A stretch of 64,000 nt of DNA from DASXVU01 sp963732855 (GCA_963732855.1 CAVTBB010000005.1:310001-374000), one strand, 5' to 3'; positions 53,859 to 62,987 are shown, numbered from the stretch's first letter. Notes: generated by a model not told the origin, from the sequence alone. Numbers and translations: made by a program.

Positions 53859-54384
53859 CTATTGTATCTGTTAGGATTAATTGGTTTCTCACAGCATTCA
53901 GACCATATGCTTCAAAGTGGTTCGATCATAGAATCCGCCCTGAAGAGATAATCGGTCGCAAGAATGGAAGACACATAGATTCCGAAATGGCGGATTTATG
54001 TCTGATGTCAAATGGGGGCTGCACACCGCTGGTCCCGACCCATACTGTTCGATTCCTAATGGAATCAAAAAAATATCCTCATTTAACCGCCCGAAAAGGT
54101 GGTTAGGCTGCAATCTATTTTGAAGCCAGACACGAACTAATCCTGGATAGATTATATACTTTTTATCTTGAATTTGACTGATTCCTATTATACACTTGTC
54201 TAGTATTTCAGTACATACTATTCATTTGATGCGCACGAAAAGCTTTTATTAGCCCTTTGTCTATTGCCCAATTAATGTGCGAGACAAATTCATATTTCCT
54301 CCCCAAAAAGGCCATAAAGCGGGATATGGAATGTGAATCGGGCGTTTAGCATATTACGACCGAAGGTCGATTGAGGTGACAAAA
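53859..54384. other. Long AT-rich intergenic region upstream of amt
   Basis: About 525 bases. GATTCC-TAAT-GGAATC at 54051-54066 is a small hairpin followed by AAAAAA. TTATATACTTTTTATC (about 54151-54166) and CTTTTATTAG (about 54243-54252) are TATA-like, so amt has a long leader of about 100 bases. No gene was found. A nitrogen-dependent operator might be expected, but I see no clear GGAA-N6-TTCC. Confidence 0.45.
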
Positions 54385-55716
54385 GTGAGTAAGTCCAACG
54401 CAATAAAGATCGGATTATTGATGGCGCTGGTGATCATGATACTGCCAGCCCTGTCCTCGCCGGTGGCGGCGACGGACGGCCTGGCTGCAGATATCAACAC
54501 CGGCGACACGGCATGGATATTGGTCGCGACGGCATTGGTGTTCATCATGACACCCGCTGTAGGGTTCTTCTATGGCGGCATGTTGAGGAAGGAAAGCTTC
54601 CTATCGATTCTGGGCCAGACAATCATCATCACGGGAATGGTCACGTTGATCTGGGTCCTGTTCGGTTACTCCCTGGCATTCGGCGGGTTCAAGAGCGAAC
54701 TGATCGGTAACTTTGACTTCATCATGATGAAGGGTGTTGGTCAACTGCCCAACACTGACTATGCTGGAACCATACCGGCGATTTTGTTCTCAATGTACCA
54801 GCTCATGTTCGCCATCATCACGGTCGCCCTAATCATCGGCGGCATTGCCGAACGCATGAAGCTAAAGGCCTTGGTCGCATTCTTGGCCATATGGATGGTT
54901 GTCATATACCTACCAGTAGCGCACTGGGTATGGGGCGGCGGCTGGCTTTCACAGTTGGGGGCTTTGGACTTCGCGGGCGGTACGGTCGTGCACATCACTG
55001 CAGGCGTGTCGGTATTGGCTGCAGCTCTGGTCCTTGGCAAGAGGCTTTCCGTGCAAGCCGGCAACGGCGAACACCCGCATAGTATCCCAATGGTCGTCCT
55101 AGGTGGCGGTCTATTGTGGATGGGTTGGTTCGGATTCAACGGCGGCAGCGCGCTAACAGCTGGTGGGCTTGCCTCACAGGCATTTGCGAACACCCAGATC
55201 GCAGCGGCGTTGGCGGCGATCACCTGGGGTCTCGTCTCTTGGCTACACCAGGGGAGGCCGAGCGTGCTAGGTCTAATCTCTGGCGGTATCGCTGGCCTCG
55301 TCGCAATCACACCGGCAGCAGGTTTCGTGGATACGACCGGCGCGTTGGCGATCGGCATGGGGGCAGGCGTAGTCTGCTACGGCGGCATATTGGCCAGGAA
55401 GAAGATGGGATTCGACGACTCACTCGATGTGTGGGGGGTGCACGGCATCGGCGGTACCTTCGGTGCCATTGCCACCGGTCTGTTCGCCACTAGCTCAGTG
55501 AACGGCTTGGTCACGAACGAGGGCCTGTTCTATGGGGGTGGCGTAACCCTGATCAGCGCACAGCTGATAGCAGTCGGCGTGGTCTGGGCACTGGCCTTCG
55601 GTGTGACATTCATAATACTGAAGGTGCTGGGCAAGATAACCCAATTGAGGATGTCAAAGGACGAGGAACGCATAGGTGCTGATATCATCCAGCACGGGGA
55701 GAGCGCATACAGCTAA
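54385..55716 (+). CDS. amt: Ammonium transporter
   Basis: An Amt/Rh channel of about 443 residues with an N-terminal signal peptide (cleavage near SPVAATDG) and about 11 membrane segments. Motifs: FFYGGMLR, HWVWGGGWL, FAGGTVVHITAG (pore His), GWFGFNGGSAL and VHGIGGTFG (second pore His). GAGGTGA at 54373-54379 is five bases before GTG 54385, so that is the start. A P-II gene follows after 12 bases, the usual amt-glnK pair. Confidence 0.95.
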   Translation: MSKSNAIKIGLLMALVIMILPALSSPVAATDGLAADINTGDTAWILVATALVFIMTPAVGFFYGGMLRKESFLSILGQTIIITGMVTLIWVLFGYSLAFGGFKSELIGNFDFIMMKGVGQLPNTDYAGTIPAILFSMYQLMFAIITVALIIGGIAERMKLKALVAFLAIWMVVIYLPVAHWVWGGGWLSQLGALDFAGGTVVHITAGVSVLAAALVLGKRLSVQAGNGEHPHSIPMVVLGGGLLWMGWFGFNGGSALTAGGLASQAFANTQIAAALAAITWGLVSWLHQGRPSVLGLISGGIAGLVAITPAAGFVDTTGALAIGMGAGVVCYGGILARKKMGFDDSLDVWGVHGIGGTFGAIATGLFATSSVNGLVTNEGLFYGGGVTLISAQLIAVGVVWALAFGVTFIILKVLGKITQLRMSKDEERIGADIIQHGESAYS

Positions 55717-55728
55717 AGGTGACCTGAA

Positions 55729-56064
55729 ATGTCGAAGAAGATCGAAGCAATAATCAGGAGCGAGAAGCTCAATCCCGTGAAATCGGCATTGGAGCAGATC
55801 GGAGTGCTCGGGATGACCGTGTACGAAGTACATGGACGAGGAGAGCAGAAGGGTCTTGAGTTCACCCACAGGGCGGGCAAGTATCGGGTCGATCTCCTGC
55901 CGAAGACGAAGATCGAGATCGTCGTTAACGATGCGGATTGTCAGAAAGTGGTCGATACGCTCGTTGCTTCCGCTAAGACGGGAGACATCGGTGACGGGAA
56001 GATCTTCATCAGCCCGATCGAGAAAGTGATCAGGATACGCACCGGTGAGGTGACCTCGAAATAA
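55729..56064 (+). CDS. glnK: P-II nitrogen regulatory protein
   Basis: A 111-residue P-II protein that blocks Amt when nitrogen is plentiful and senses ATP/ADP and 2-oxoglutarate. Visible parts: the T-loop GRGEQKGLEFTHRAGKYRVD with Tyr52 aligning with the uridylylation Tyr51 of GlnB, KTKIEIVV, and the B-loop TGDIGDGKIF. It is co-transcribed with amt. No uridylyltransferase is seen, as is usual in archaea. Confidence 0.95.
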   Translation: MSKKIEAIIRSEKLNPVKSALEQIGVLGMTVYEVHGRGEQKGLEFTHRAGKYRVDLLPKTKIEIVVNDADCQKVVDTLVASAKTGDIGDGKIFISPIEKVIRIRTGEVTSK

Positions 56065-56111
56065 CGCTGATCCTCCTAATGAAAACCCCTTAAATCTTTT
56101 TCCGCCATTTT

Positions 56112-56117
56112 CTTATA
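56112..56117 (+). promoter_or_regulatory. TATA box of the AlkD-like gene
   Basis: TTATAA, about 25 bases before ATG 56140. It supports that start and a leaderless transcript. Confidence 0.5.
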
Positions 56118-56139
56118 ACTACTGGTTTATCATCGACAG

Positions 56140-56865
56140 ATGCGATTATTGGATGGGACTTCCATGAACCTCAGAGGAATAGTCGCATACTTCGAGGCGA
56201 ACAGGAGCGATGCCAATCGCGAGGGCATGTCCAGGTTTGGCATCAATGTCGATCGCGCATTCGGCATCTCGATGGTCGAGCTCCGATCACTGGCCAAGAG
56301 GATAGGCAAGGACCACCAACTAGCATTGGACCTGTGGGAGACCGGGTTCCATGAGTCTCGAATCCTATCCACCATCATTGATTTTCCCGCTCAGGTGACC
56401 GAAGACCAAATGGAACACTGGGTAGGCGAGTTCGATTCGTGGGATGTATGCGACCAATGTTGCAGCAACCTGTTCTCAAGGACACCTTTCGCGGTGAGGA
56501 AAGCAAGAGAATGGTCATCGCGGGATGAAGAGTATGTGAAAAGAGCCGGATTTGTCCTGATCGCCGCACTGGCCGTTCATGACAAGAAGGCAGAGGACAC
56601 ACTATTCCTCGACTTCCTTGAAATCATAGACTCCGATGCTGCGGACGATGATCGGCCATTCGTGAAGAAAGCGGTCAACTGGGCGTTAAGGCAGGTCGGC
56701 AAACGGAACGTCTATCTCCATGAGGCGGCAATAAGATCGGCCGAATCGATCCGGTCGAGGGGCACGAAGAGCGCGCGTTGGATTGCCGCGGATGCTTTGA
56801 GGGAGCTCCAGTCGCAAAAGACAACAGCCAGGGTCAGGAAACGGAAGGTTCGAGATACGAAGTGA
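56140..56865 (+). CDS. AlkD-like DNA glycosylase
   Basis: A 241-residue HEAT-like repeat protein of the AlkD family, which removes bulky or cationic alkylated bases without base flipping. The catalytic Trp/Asp motif is seen in SWDVCDQ, and KKAVNWALRQVGKRN is a family signature. The C-terminus is basic. The TATA box at 56112 fits ATG 56140; ATG 56164 is a second possibility. With Ogt and AdaA at 62 kb, alkylation repair is well represented here. Confidence 0.88.
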   Translation: MRLLDGTSMNLRGIVAYFEANRSDANREGMSRFGINVDRAFGISMVELRSLAKRIGKDHQLALDLWETGFHESRILSTIIDFPAQVTEDQMEHWVGEFDSWDVCDQCCSNLFSRTPFAVRKAREWSSRDEEYVKRAGFVLIAALAVHDKKAEDTLFLDFLEIIDSDAADDDRPFVKKAVNWALRQVGKRNVYLHEAAIRSAESIRSRGTKSARWIAADALRELQSQKTTARVRKRKVRDTK

Positions 56866-56922
56866 GATGAAGAGGCCGGCATCGGATCGGATGCTTATCT
56901 GGTTCCACGGCTGACAGGACCC

Positions 56923-56930
56923 TTTAATAT
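56923..56930 (+). promoter_or_regulatory. TATA box of the metzincin gene
   Basis: TTTAATAT, about 20-24 bases before ATG 56947. It points to this ATG as the start although the frame must shift by one base soon after. Confidence 0.45.
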
Positions 56931-56946
56931 TGATGCCCTCCTTTTG

Positions 56947-57850
56947 ATGCGCCACGCAAAATAACTCAAGAAAGCGGATCGCGATTGTGATTGCGGTAGT
57001 GGCTATGCTACCAGGGGTGTTCACCTCAGTAGTGGCCATCCAAGATGCAAGCACAGAATTGTCGTACTTCATATCCACCAGCAGTGCTAGCTCGATTCAT
57101 TCACAGCTATCCCAAGCACCTGGAGGATTCGCCTGGGACTATCTGAGAGGGGATGAATACTCTTCGATCAAGGTCGAATGGACCTCTTTCGACAGGCACA
57201 TCCTTGACTCCAGGATTCTCCCATTCTCCGGCTTTGAATCTTTGATCTTTGGACATTGCGAAAAAAGTTCCATCTCCTACCTGTTTGTGGGAACGATCGA
57301 CAGCTCATTTCAGCGACAAGCCTATTCCGAGGCCGACCTGAACTCTATCTTCTCGGCGGCATTTAAGAATTCCAGCTCGGATGGCGTCGCCGTCGTACAT
57401 ATGGCATTTCTGGATGGCACATTCTCCGACCCGGCAGCGGTGGGACTGTCGTTCGCCGCAGATCGGATCGCGATCTTCGGATATACTCTCAGCGATTCTT
57501 TTCTGCGCGTGGCGGTCGCACATGAGATGGGACACCTCCTGGGATTGGTAGCACCGCTGGGACTCAGTTCACCATACTCAGCCGCCAATGCCTCATCCCA
57601 CAATGATCCAAGTAGTCCAATGCACTGTAAGATCAACCCGTGTCTCATGAGGCCTACGGTCAGTTCGTATGATGAAACATGCAGTTACTGTGCGGCGGAT
57701 ATGCTTGAGATCAGGAACATGACCGCTCCTTACACAGTGACCGTCGAGCATCCGGCTGTGAGGTCGGGAATTATTTTAGGCGGCGCGATATTGACGGCGA
57801 TCATGGCGGTGTCAGCGCTCGTCATTTACCGGAAAGGCGACGACACTTGA
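56947..57850 (+). CDS. Membrane-anchored secreted zinc metalloprotease (probable frameshift at start)
   Basis: About 300 residues. An N-terminal hydrophobic signal segment (IAIVIAVVAMLPGVF) and a C-terminal transmembrane helix (IILGGAILTAIMAVSALVIY) flank an extracellular domain. The zincin motif is HEMGHLLGL. A Cys-containing part follows (CKINPCLM ... CSYC) that recalls archaemetzincin, but with an insert after the helix. The only frame-matching start is GTG 56987, inside the signal segment. A TATA box points to ATG 56947, and one extra base between 56947 and 56957 would join it to NNSRKRIAIV, giving the expected basic N-terminus. The substrate is unknown. Confidence 0.65.
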
Positions 57851-58180
57851 GCTGTGGTCAAGCAGGAGAACGGCTAACGCCCCTTCTACCCCCTCTTCTG
57901 CCACTCTCATCTCGTACACCTTGCTCCCATTCTCCTGGACCGAATTAAAACCAAGGAGTCCGAGACGGCGGACCAAACCTCGCCTTGATGCCGTTTCACT
58001 CGAAGACAGGACGACGTGGTACCGGACAACCACCTCCATGTACAGCGAGCACTCCGACCCTGTCTTCCTGGCGACCAATGATATCCTGCAATAGGTTCGG
58101 GATGCGAGCACCTGCAGCGATTCACCGATATCGTTCGACATAGCTTCGGTGATCAGAACGGAGATGTCGAACAGGCTCAT
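57812..58180 (-). CDS. Small protein coupled to the ABC exporter, unknown function
   Basis: A 122-residue protein starting at ATG 58180, whose ATGA overlaps the permease stop. It is mixed alpha/beta with no membrane segment and ends in ALAVLLLDHSSSVVAFPVNDER. I recognise no family. The coupling to the exporter suggests a regulatory or accessory role. Its 3' end overlaps the convergent protease gene by 39 bases, which is unusual; the end could be affected by a sequence error. Confidence 0.55.
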   Translation of the reverse strand: MSLFDISVLITEAMSNDIGESLQVLASRTYCRISLVARKTGSECSLYMEVVVRYHVVLSSSETASRRGLVRRLGLLGFNSVQENGSKVYEMRVAEEGVEGALAVLLLDHSSSVVAFPVNDER

Positions 58181-59301
58181 GATCTCCCGTACCTCCGGAA
58201 TACGATTATCCCTAGCATCAGGACGACAAAACTGACGATGGCGACCACTGCGAGATCGATCACAACCGAGATGCTGTCGACCGGAGCACCCCTGGTCCAT
58301 AATGATGCCAGGGCATCCGTCACATAGAAGCTTGGAACAAACCTCCCAGCTTGCTGGGCTTGGGAGGACAACGCCGATCCGATGAACGTTCCTAGCATCA
58401 TCTGGGGCATGATGAAGATGAAGGCTATCCCAGTTGCTGCGCCAGGACTCTTTGCCATTGTGGCCGTGATCAATCCGAAACCGACATTGCAAAGAGAGAA
58501 GACCAACAGGACAACTGCACCGAGCACCATCGACATCAGGCTGACGGGTGGATGGTATCCGATGGCGAACATCACTCCGAAGAGGACACCCATCTGAAGG
58601 ATGGCGATGGACATATTGGCGATGACTTGGCCTCCTATGAACTCGGCCGGAGAAGTGGGAGTCATGGCGATACGCTTCAGAAGCCCTTGCTCCCTATCGC
58701 TGGTGAACGATTGTGCCACGGTCATGGTGAGGAAGATCGAAGCATATGCGAATATTCCGGGTGCCATCAGGTCAAATTGGTTGATCTGGCTGGTCTCCAC
58801 TGATGCGGTAGTGAGACTGATTGGCATCGCAGAAGTGAGGTTCGATTGAATCATGTCCCTTAAGACCTGACTAACGATCGGTGGAATGGCTTGGGTAGCG
58901 ACCATCGATCCCTTGTCGAGGTATATTGGCAAGGAAAAGGCTGAGGATGTGCCGTTATCCTTCAAAGACTGGCAATGACCGCTGAACCCCTTAGGTATCA
59001 GCAATATGGCTTGCAGCTTTCCTTGTGACAGGTCTGCTTGGGCGGAGGCGTTGTCGTTCGAGGTCACGGTCAATATTCCCATGGCGCCCATGTTCTCCGC
59101 TAGACGTTCTGACCAAGCACCGTGGTCGGAATCGACGATAGTGACCGAATAGTGGGTATTCTGTCCAGCTGAACCGCCGAACGCGGTCCCGAACATTATC
59201 GCAAGGATGAGCGGAAACAGCAAAATGAGGAGCAGAGTGGCAGGTTCCCTCACCGATCTCCTGATCTCCTTTCTGCCCAGGGCGAAAGCACGGGCGAGCA
59301 T
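58177..59301 (-). CDS. ABC-2 type exporter permease
   Basis: A 374-residue membrane protein of the ABC-2 family: an N-terminal helix (about 18-38), an extracellular domain, then about five helices (about 175-370). Motifs such as DREQGLLKRIAMTPTSPAEFIGGQ are typical of YhhJ/DrrB-like permeases. The ATG directly follows the ATPase stop, and the next small gene overlaps the permease stop by four bases. The substrate is unknown. Confidence 0.9.
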   Translation of the reverse strand: MLARAFALGRKEIRRSVREPATLLLILLFPLILAIMFGTAFGGSAGQNTHYSVTIVDSDHGAWSERLAENMGAMGILTVTSNDNASAQADLSQGKLQAILLIPKGFSGHCQSLKDNGTSSAFSLPIYLDKGSMVATQAIPPIVSQVLRDMIQSNLTSAMPISLTTASVETSQINQFDLMAPGIFAYASIFLTMTVAQSFTSDREQGLLKRIAMTPTSPAEFIGGQVIANMSIAILQMGVLFGVMFAIGYHPPVSLMSMVLGAVVLLVFSLCNVGFGLITATMAKSPGAATGIAFIFIMPQMMLGTFIGSALSSQAQQAGRFVPSFYVTDALASLWTRGAPVDSISVVIDLAVVAIVSFVVLMLGIIVFRRYGRS

Positions 59302-60042
59302 TCAGATCCCCTCCCGGATAGCCCTGCCTGTTAGCTGAATGAAGACCTCTTCCAGATTGGATTTCAAATGCTTATGGATAAGTTCGTTCGATGTACCTTC
59401 GGCGATCAGCCTTCCATTGTCGATGATCCCGATCCGGTCGCATAACCTTTGAGCTTCTTCCATGTAGTGTGTGGTAAGGATGACCGTTTTTCCCTCCTTA
59501 CGAAGCTCCGAGATAAGGGTCCAGATCGCCCTTCGGGACTGCGGATCCATGGCCACCGTAGGTTCGTCCAGGAACGCAAGGTCAGGATCGTTGACCAAGG
59601 CCATCGCGAGACTCAACCGCCTCTTCATCCCTTCACTGTAACCACCGGCTCTTCTACCGGATTCCTTTGTCAGACCAACCTTCTCGAGGAGTTCGATCGA
59701 TTTGTCATTCGATTGCCGTTTGGTTAGTCCATGCAGGTCCCCGAACAACTCGATGTTCTCTCTTCCAGTGAGGTAAGAGAAGACAGCAGGGGATTGCGGA
59801 CAGACGCCGATCCTCGATCTGATGTCCATCCCGTCGACAATTTCTTTGCCCAGGACCATTGCTTTGCCTTCGTCCGCCTTCTGCAACCCGGAAAGCAAGG
59901 AGATGAGTGTGCTCTTGCCCGCCCCGTTGGGACCAAGCAGCCCATAAAGTTCCCCCTCCTTGACTTTGAGGGTGAGGCCGTCCAATGCTCTCACTTCTCC
60001 AAAGTTCTTGACCAATCCCGTGGTTGATATTGCTTCACCCAT
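59302..60042 (-). CDS. ABC exporter ATP-binding protein
   Basis: An ATPase of about 246 residues with Walker A GPNGAGKST, signature YSEGMKRRL, Walker B LAFLDEP and switch His TTHYMEEA. The D-loop reads VAMDPQ instead of the common GLDP. It is the first gene of a three-gene exporter operon. ATG 60042 is chosen because GGTG lies about 7 bases before it; longer frames upstream are not family sequence. Confidence 0.92.
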   Translation of the reverse strand: MGEAISTTGLVKNFGEVRALDGLTLKVKEGELYGLLGPNGAGKSTLISLLSGLQKADEGKAMVLGKEIVDGMDIRSRIGVCPQSPAVFSYLTGRENIELFGDLHGLTKRQSNDKSIELLEKVGLTKESGRRAGGYSEGMKRRLSLAMALVNDPDLAFLDEPTVAMDPQSRRAIWTLISELRKEGKTVILTTHYMEEAQRLCDRIGIIDNGRLIAEGTSNELIHKHLKSNLEEVFIQLTGRAIREGI

Positions 60043-60195
60043 TCCAACACCTTTGATATTGGGATGGCCGGCAACCTTATCTTTCCAAGTCAACCCTGCA
60101 GGATGCAAAAATCCCAAATCTCGTCTTCCTTTACCGAAAAACGAATTCGATGGTTGACATTAGGGAAGGGTGACTTTTAGATGGCTACTTCGTTC

Positions 60196-61098
60196 TCACT
60201 TCTTTCTCGCCTTCTGCTCCAATAGCTTCTCCCGCCATGTTTCGAAGATATTGCCCGTCAGAAGGATGTTGGGAACGATGTGATCGCAGAATGGCTCCTT
60301 CTCCAGCTTGTCATATATCTCCTTCAGGCCCTTTGTGTTGTTTGTCCAGATATAACAAAGAATGAGGCCTGGAACATTCGTGTAGACTATCTGGAAAAGC
60401 AGATTGGGTTTGTATGGCCCAATCGCGTTGAACGCCTCCAGAATACTGTGATCATCCTTGATCTTCACATGGAAGATGGCGATGATGTCATTGCTCGAAT
60501 CGGGATACCATTCGATGGATTGTTCAATCAGTTTCAGATCGGTCATCCTTTGCAGGCGGCGCCTTGCTGTTTTCGCGCTGATGCCGAGCCGTTCCGAGAC
60601 CTGAGATATGTCCAGGCGAGAATCGCCACTAAGTTCCTGGGCAATTCGATAATCGATCGGTAATAGATTCAGGTCGACATCCGGGGTCGGCTCAGGAGTA
60701 GCCACGATCCCGACAACTGGGGATGGAATCATGCACTCCTTTTTCACCATCTCCATATAAGCGGTGAGCTCGGTAAGGCTGCGGATATACCCCCCAACAT
60801 AAACGAAATTGCCGCTGGCCACACAGAACCAATATGTGCGATCGTCACGCGATACCGCCGCCCTCACCTTATCCATGTGGAAAGCCTCGCTCCGACCATA
60901 AATGTGCACCATGAACGCTCGGAGTCCAAATAGGCTCAGCTTTGTCGTATATCGCCTGAGGATACCTTGAGCTTCCAAGGATTGGATTCGTTTATGGACT
61001 GCGTTGGCGGAAATACCAAGCCGGTTTGCCATCTCGCGAAATGAAAGCCTCGAGTTCGCGAGGAGCATGTTGCTGATCGCGATATCTGTTTGGTCCAT
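60196..61098 (-). CDS. Transcriptional regulator with two Lrp-like winged HTH domains
   Basis: About 300 residues. Two AsnC-type HTH units, SFREMANRLGISANAVHKRI and, about 130 residues later, LDISQVSERLGISAKTARRR, each followed by a ligand-type alpha/beta part. Such double-HTH proteins occur in Thermoplasmata and methanogens. AAGATTAAATCG about 30 bases upstream points to ATG 61098 as the start, rather than a TTG at 61182. The targets are unknown; divergent genes or the ABC operon next door are possible. Confidence 0.82.
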   Translation of the reverse strand: MDQTDIAISNMLLANSRLSFREMANRLGISANAVHKRIQSLEAQGILRRYTTKLSLFGLRAFMVHIYGRSEAFHMDKVRAAVSRDDRTYWFCVASGNFVYVGGYIRSLTELTAYMEMVKKECMIPSPVVGIVATPEPTPDVDLNLLPIDYRIAQELSGDSRLDISQVSERLGISAKTARRRLQRMTDLKLIEQSIEWYPDSSNDIIAIFHVKIKDDHSILEAFNAIGPYKPNLLFQIVYTNVPGLILCYIWTNNTKGLKEIYDKLEKEPFCDHIVPNILLTGNIFETWREKLLEQKARKK

Positions 61099-61178
61099 CT
61101 GGCGCCATATCACGTTCTGACGATTTAATCTTGAGGAAATAGAAGATGGCGCTAATTTTAAGTGTGATCGAACTGCGA

Positions 61179-61562
61179 TCAATCCGCCCTACCTGGTAGA
61201 GCTGACTTGAGGAAATCCTTGGCTTCGTTGACCGGGCCTTCATCGAGATTCCCTTTCATGAAAGCGTCGAGGATGTTCATCGCATTGATCACCATGTTGA
61301 GGCGGCTTAGATCGGCCTCGCAGAACGTGTTGCTCCGTTCGATTCCAGCCCGTAGATAGACCAGGTTCTTTTTCATCACGAAAGCGGTCTGCAGAACCAG
61401 CATGATACTGTCTATAGGCATATTGTCAGGGTGTTTGAGGGCCAATTCCATCGTCTGCTCTATCGATTCCAGACCAGAAATGGTCGTCTCAATCGTATCC
61501 CTGACGTTCCTCATCATATCTGGGTGGATATCCCCTTCTAGTAGCAATTCTTCTCCCGACAA
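61179..61562 (-). CDS. Small helical protein of unknown function
   Basis: A 127-residue protein that is nearly all helical and acidic; no motif is recognised. The frame is clean and the codon use resembles neighbours. The only start that fits is TTG 61562, with GGGAAGG close before it. It lies directly upstream of the double-HTH regulator and on the same strand, so the two may be cotranscribed. Confidence 0.5.
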   Translation of the reverse strand: MSGEELLLEGDIHPDMMRNVRDTIETTISGLESIEQTMELALKHPDNMPIDSIMLVLQTAFVMKKNLVYLRAGIERSNTFCEADLSRLNMVINAMNILDAFMKGNLDEGPVNEAKDFLKSALPGRAD

Positions 61563-61767
61563 GTCCTTCCCATCATGACATAATCATTCTGGATATTCTA
61601 ACTTGTGTCCAGAGTTTTCGTTTTTGAAAATTCGTGCTATGTATTGTGGAATGGAATTTCCTTTCCCTGAATTGTCCGGTGAAATCCTGAAAGGAAATAT
61701 CGAAAAAATCAGTTATAAAATGATGTTCTGGTATCCTAAAAGTGGTGGGATCTGCAGGATATTACCC

Positions 61768-62307
61768 GTGAAGAAGAAGATTTACTGCCAGACCTCTCTA
61801 GGGACCATCGGAATCGCAGAGGATGGGCATTCAATCACGAATCTTTGGTTTAAAAAAGAAAGAGCTCCCGATGAGGCGGTTGAAATGAGATCGACCTGCT
61901 CGTTGAGGTGAAAGAACACCTTTCCGACTATCTTTCCGGCAGAAGGAAGGAATTCACGATCCCTCTAGCCCCGTCCGGAACACCCTTCATGCTGAAGCTC
62001 TGGGAGAGCCTTCGTGCAATACCATACGGGCAGACCCGGAGCTACTGTGAAATTGCCAGATGCATCGGTTTCCCAGGATCATCGAGGGCCGTCGGGCATG
62101 GCAAACAACAGGAACCCGATCTCGATATTCATACCCTGTCACCGGGTCATTGGTGCCAATGGAAAACTCGTTGGTTATCTGGGAGGGTTGGATATCAAGG
62201 AGAAGCAATTGCACCTCGAAAGGCAGGGCCGATCGTCCAATCCATGGATTGAATTGAATACATGGAAGGAATCTAAGGGAACGCCGAACCACCGGGGAAG
62301 TGATCAT
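61768..62307 (+). pseudogene. ogt: O6-methylguanine-DNA methyltransferase (Ogt), two frame breaks
   Basis: The pieces of one Ogt lie in three frames. YCQTSLGTIGIAEDG starts it; EIDLLVEVKEHLSDYLSG continues after a break near 61884; then FMLKLWESLRAIPYGQTRSY; after a second break near 62100 come MANNRNPISIFIPCHRVIGANG with the acceptor Cys in PCHR, and LVGYLGGLDIKEKQL. Each break needs a single base. A GTG at 61768 is the likely start. No stop separates it from the AdaA-HTH gene in the final frame, so a natural fusion cannot be excluded. Confidence 0.75.
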
Positions 62308-62889
62308 ATGCGAAGAAATGCCCAGGATCCTCTTGATCAACAGAAATGGGAAGCCATCATTAATGAAGATGAGACCTTCGATGGCGTTTTCTTCTATGGC
62401 GTTCGAACAACTGGCGTCTATTGTCGCCCTTCATGTAGATCCAAATCACCCCTAAGGAAGGACTTGGAGTTCTTTGATAGTGCGGAAGAAGCCGAAGCAG
62501 AAGGCTTTCGACCATGCAAGCGATGCAAGCCTGATCTATCTGAAGAGGATAGGGCAAACCCATTGCCAGATCAGCTGAAGAACATCTGTGACCGCTTTTA
62601 TGACAACAGGGAACGCTTATATTCGGAGCTGGAACGACTGGATATCCACCAGAACAGGGTGATCCGCGAGTTCCATCGGAAACATCACACCACTCCCACC
62701 AAATACATCAATGAGTTGCGTGTGGCCAAGGCCGCTAAGTTGCTCAAGGAATCGGACAAGAGCATGCTTCAGATCGCGACCGAATGCGGGTTCGGTAGCG
62801 TTTCGAGCTTCTATTCTTCGTTTAAGACACGTTACGAGCAGACCCCGACCGAGTTCAGAGGGTCCGGTCAGAAGGCTCAAGATCGATGA
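62308..62889 (+). CDS. AdaA-type methylphosphotriester-DNA methyltransferase with AraC HTH
   Basis: A 193-residue protein. The N-terminal part is the Ada zinc domain with ligands in VYCRPSC and RPCKRCKP, whose first Cys takes methyl groups from phosphotriesters. An AraC-type HTH follows (VAKAAKLLKESDKSMLQIATECGF-type end, with FGSVSSFYSSFK). It should activate alkylation-repair genes. Order here is Ogt then AdaA-HTH, the reverse of E. coli Ada. ATG 62308 has GGGGAAGTG before it, but the frame is also open upstream into Ogt. Confidence 0.85.
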   Translation: MRRNAQDPLDQQKWEAIINEDETFDGVFFYGVRTTGVYCRPSCRSKSPLRKDLEFFDSAEEAEAEGFRPCKRCKPDLSEEDRANPLPDQLKNICDRFYDNRERLYSELERLDIHQNRVIREFHRKHHTTPTKYINELRVAKAAKLLKESDKSMLQIATECGFGSVSSFYSSFKTRYEQTPTEFRGSGQKAQDR

Positions 62890-62912
62890 GTTAAATTTTT
62901 AATCAAGGGAAG

Positions 62913-62987
62913 CGGACGAGAGGGGATTCGAACCCCCGACCTGCAGCTTAGGAGGCTGCTGCCATATCCAGTCTAGGCCACTCGTCC
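62913..62987 (-). tRNA. tRNA-Arg (anticodon CCU)
   Basis: A 75-base cloverleaf on the minus strand. The acceptor stem is GGACGAG/CTCGTCC with discriminator G. The anticodon stem GCAGC/GCTGC encloses CTCCTAA, placing CCT at 34-36 (reads AGG). The T-arm is GGGG-TTCGAAT-CCCC. No intron or encoded CCA is seen. Confidence 0.95.

Noticed and set aside
55729..56064. Loss of the uridylylation Tyr in P-II
   Set aside because: On careful alignment Tyr52 matches GlnB Tyr51; only the first T-loop Tyr is replaced by His.
58181..58492. Longer form of the 122-residue protein
   Set aside because: The upstream part is the ABC permease read in another frame; ATGA at 58177-58180 marks the true start.
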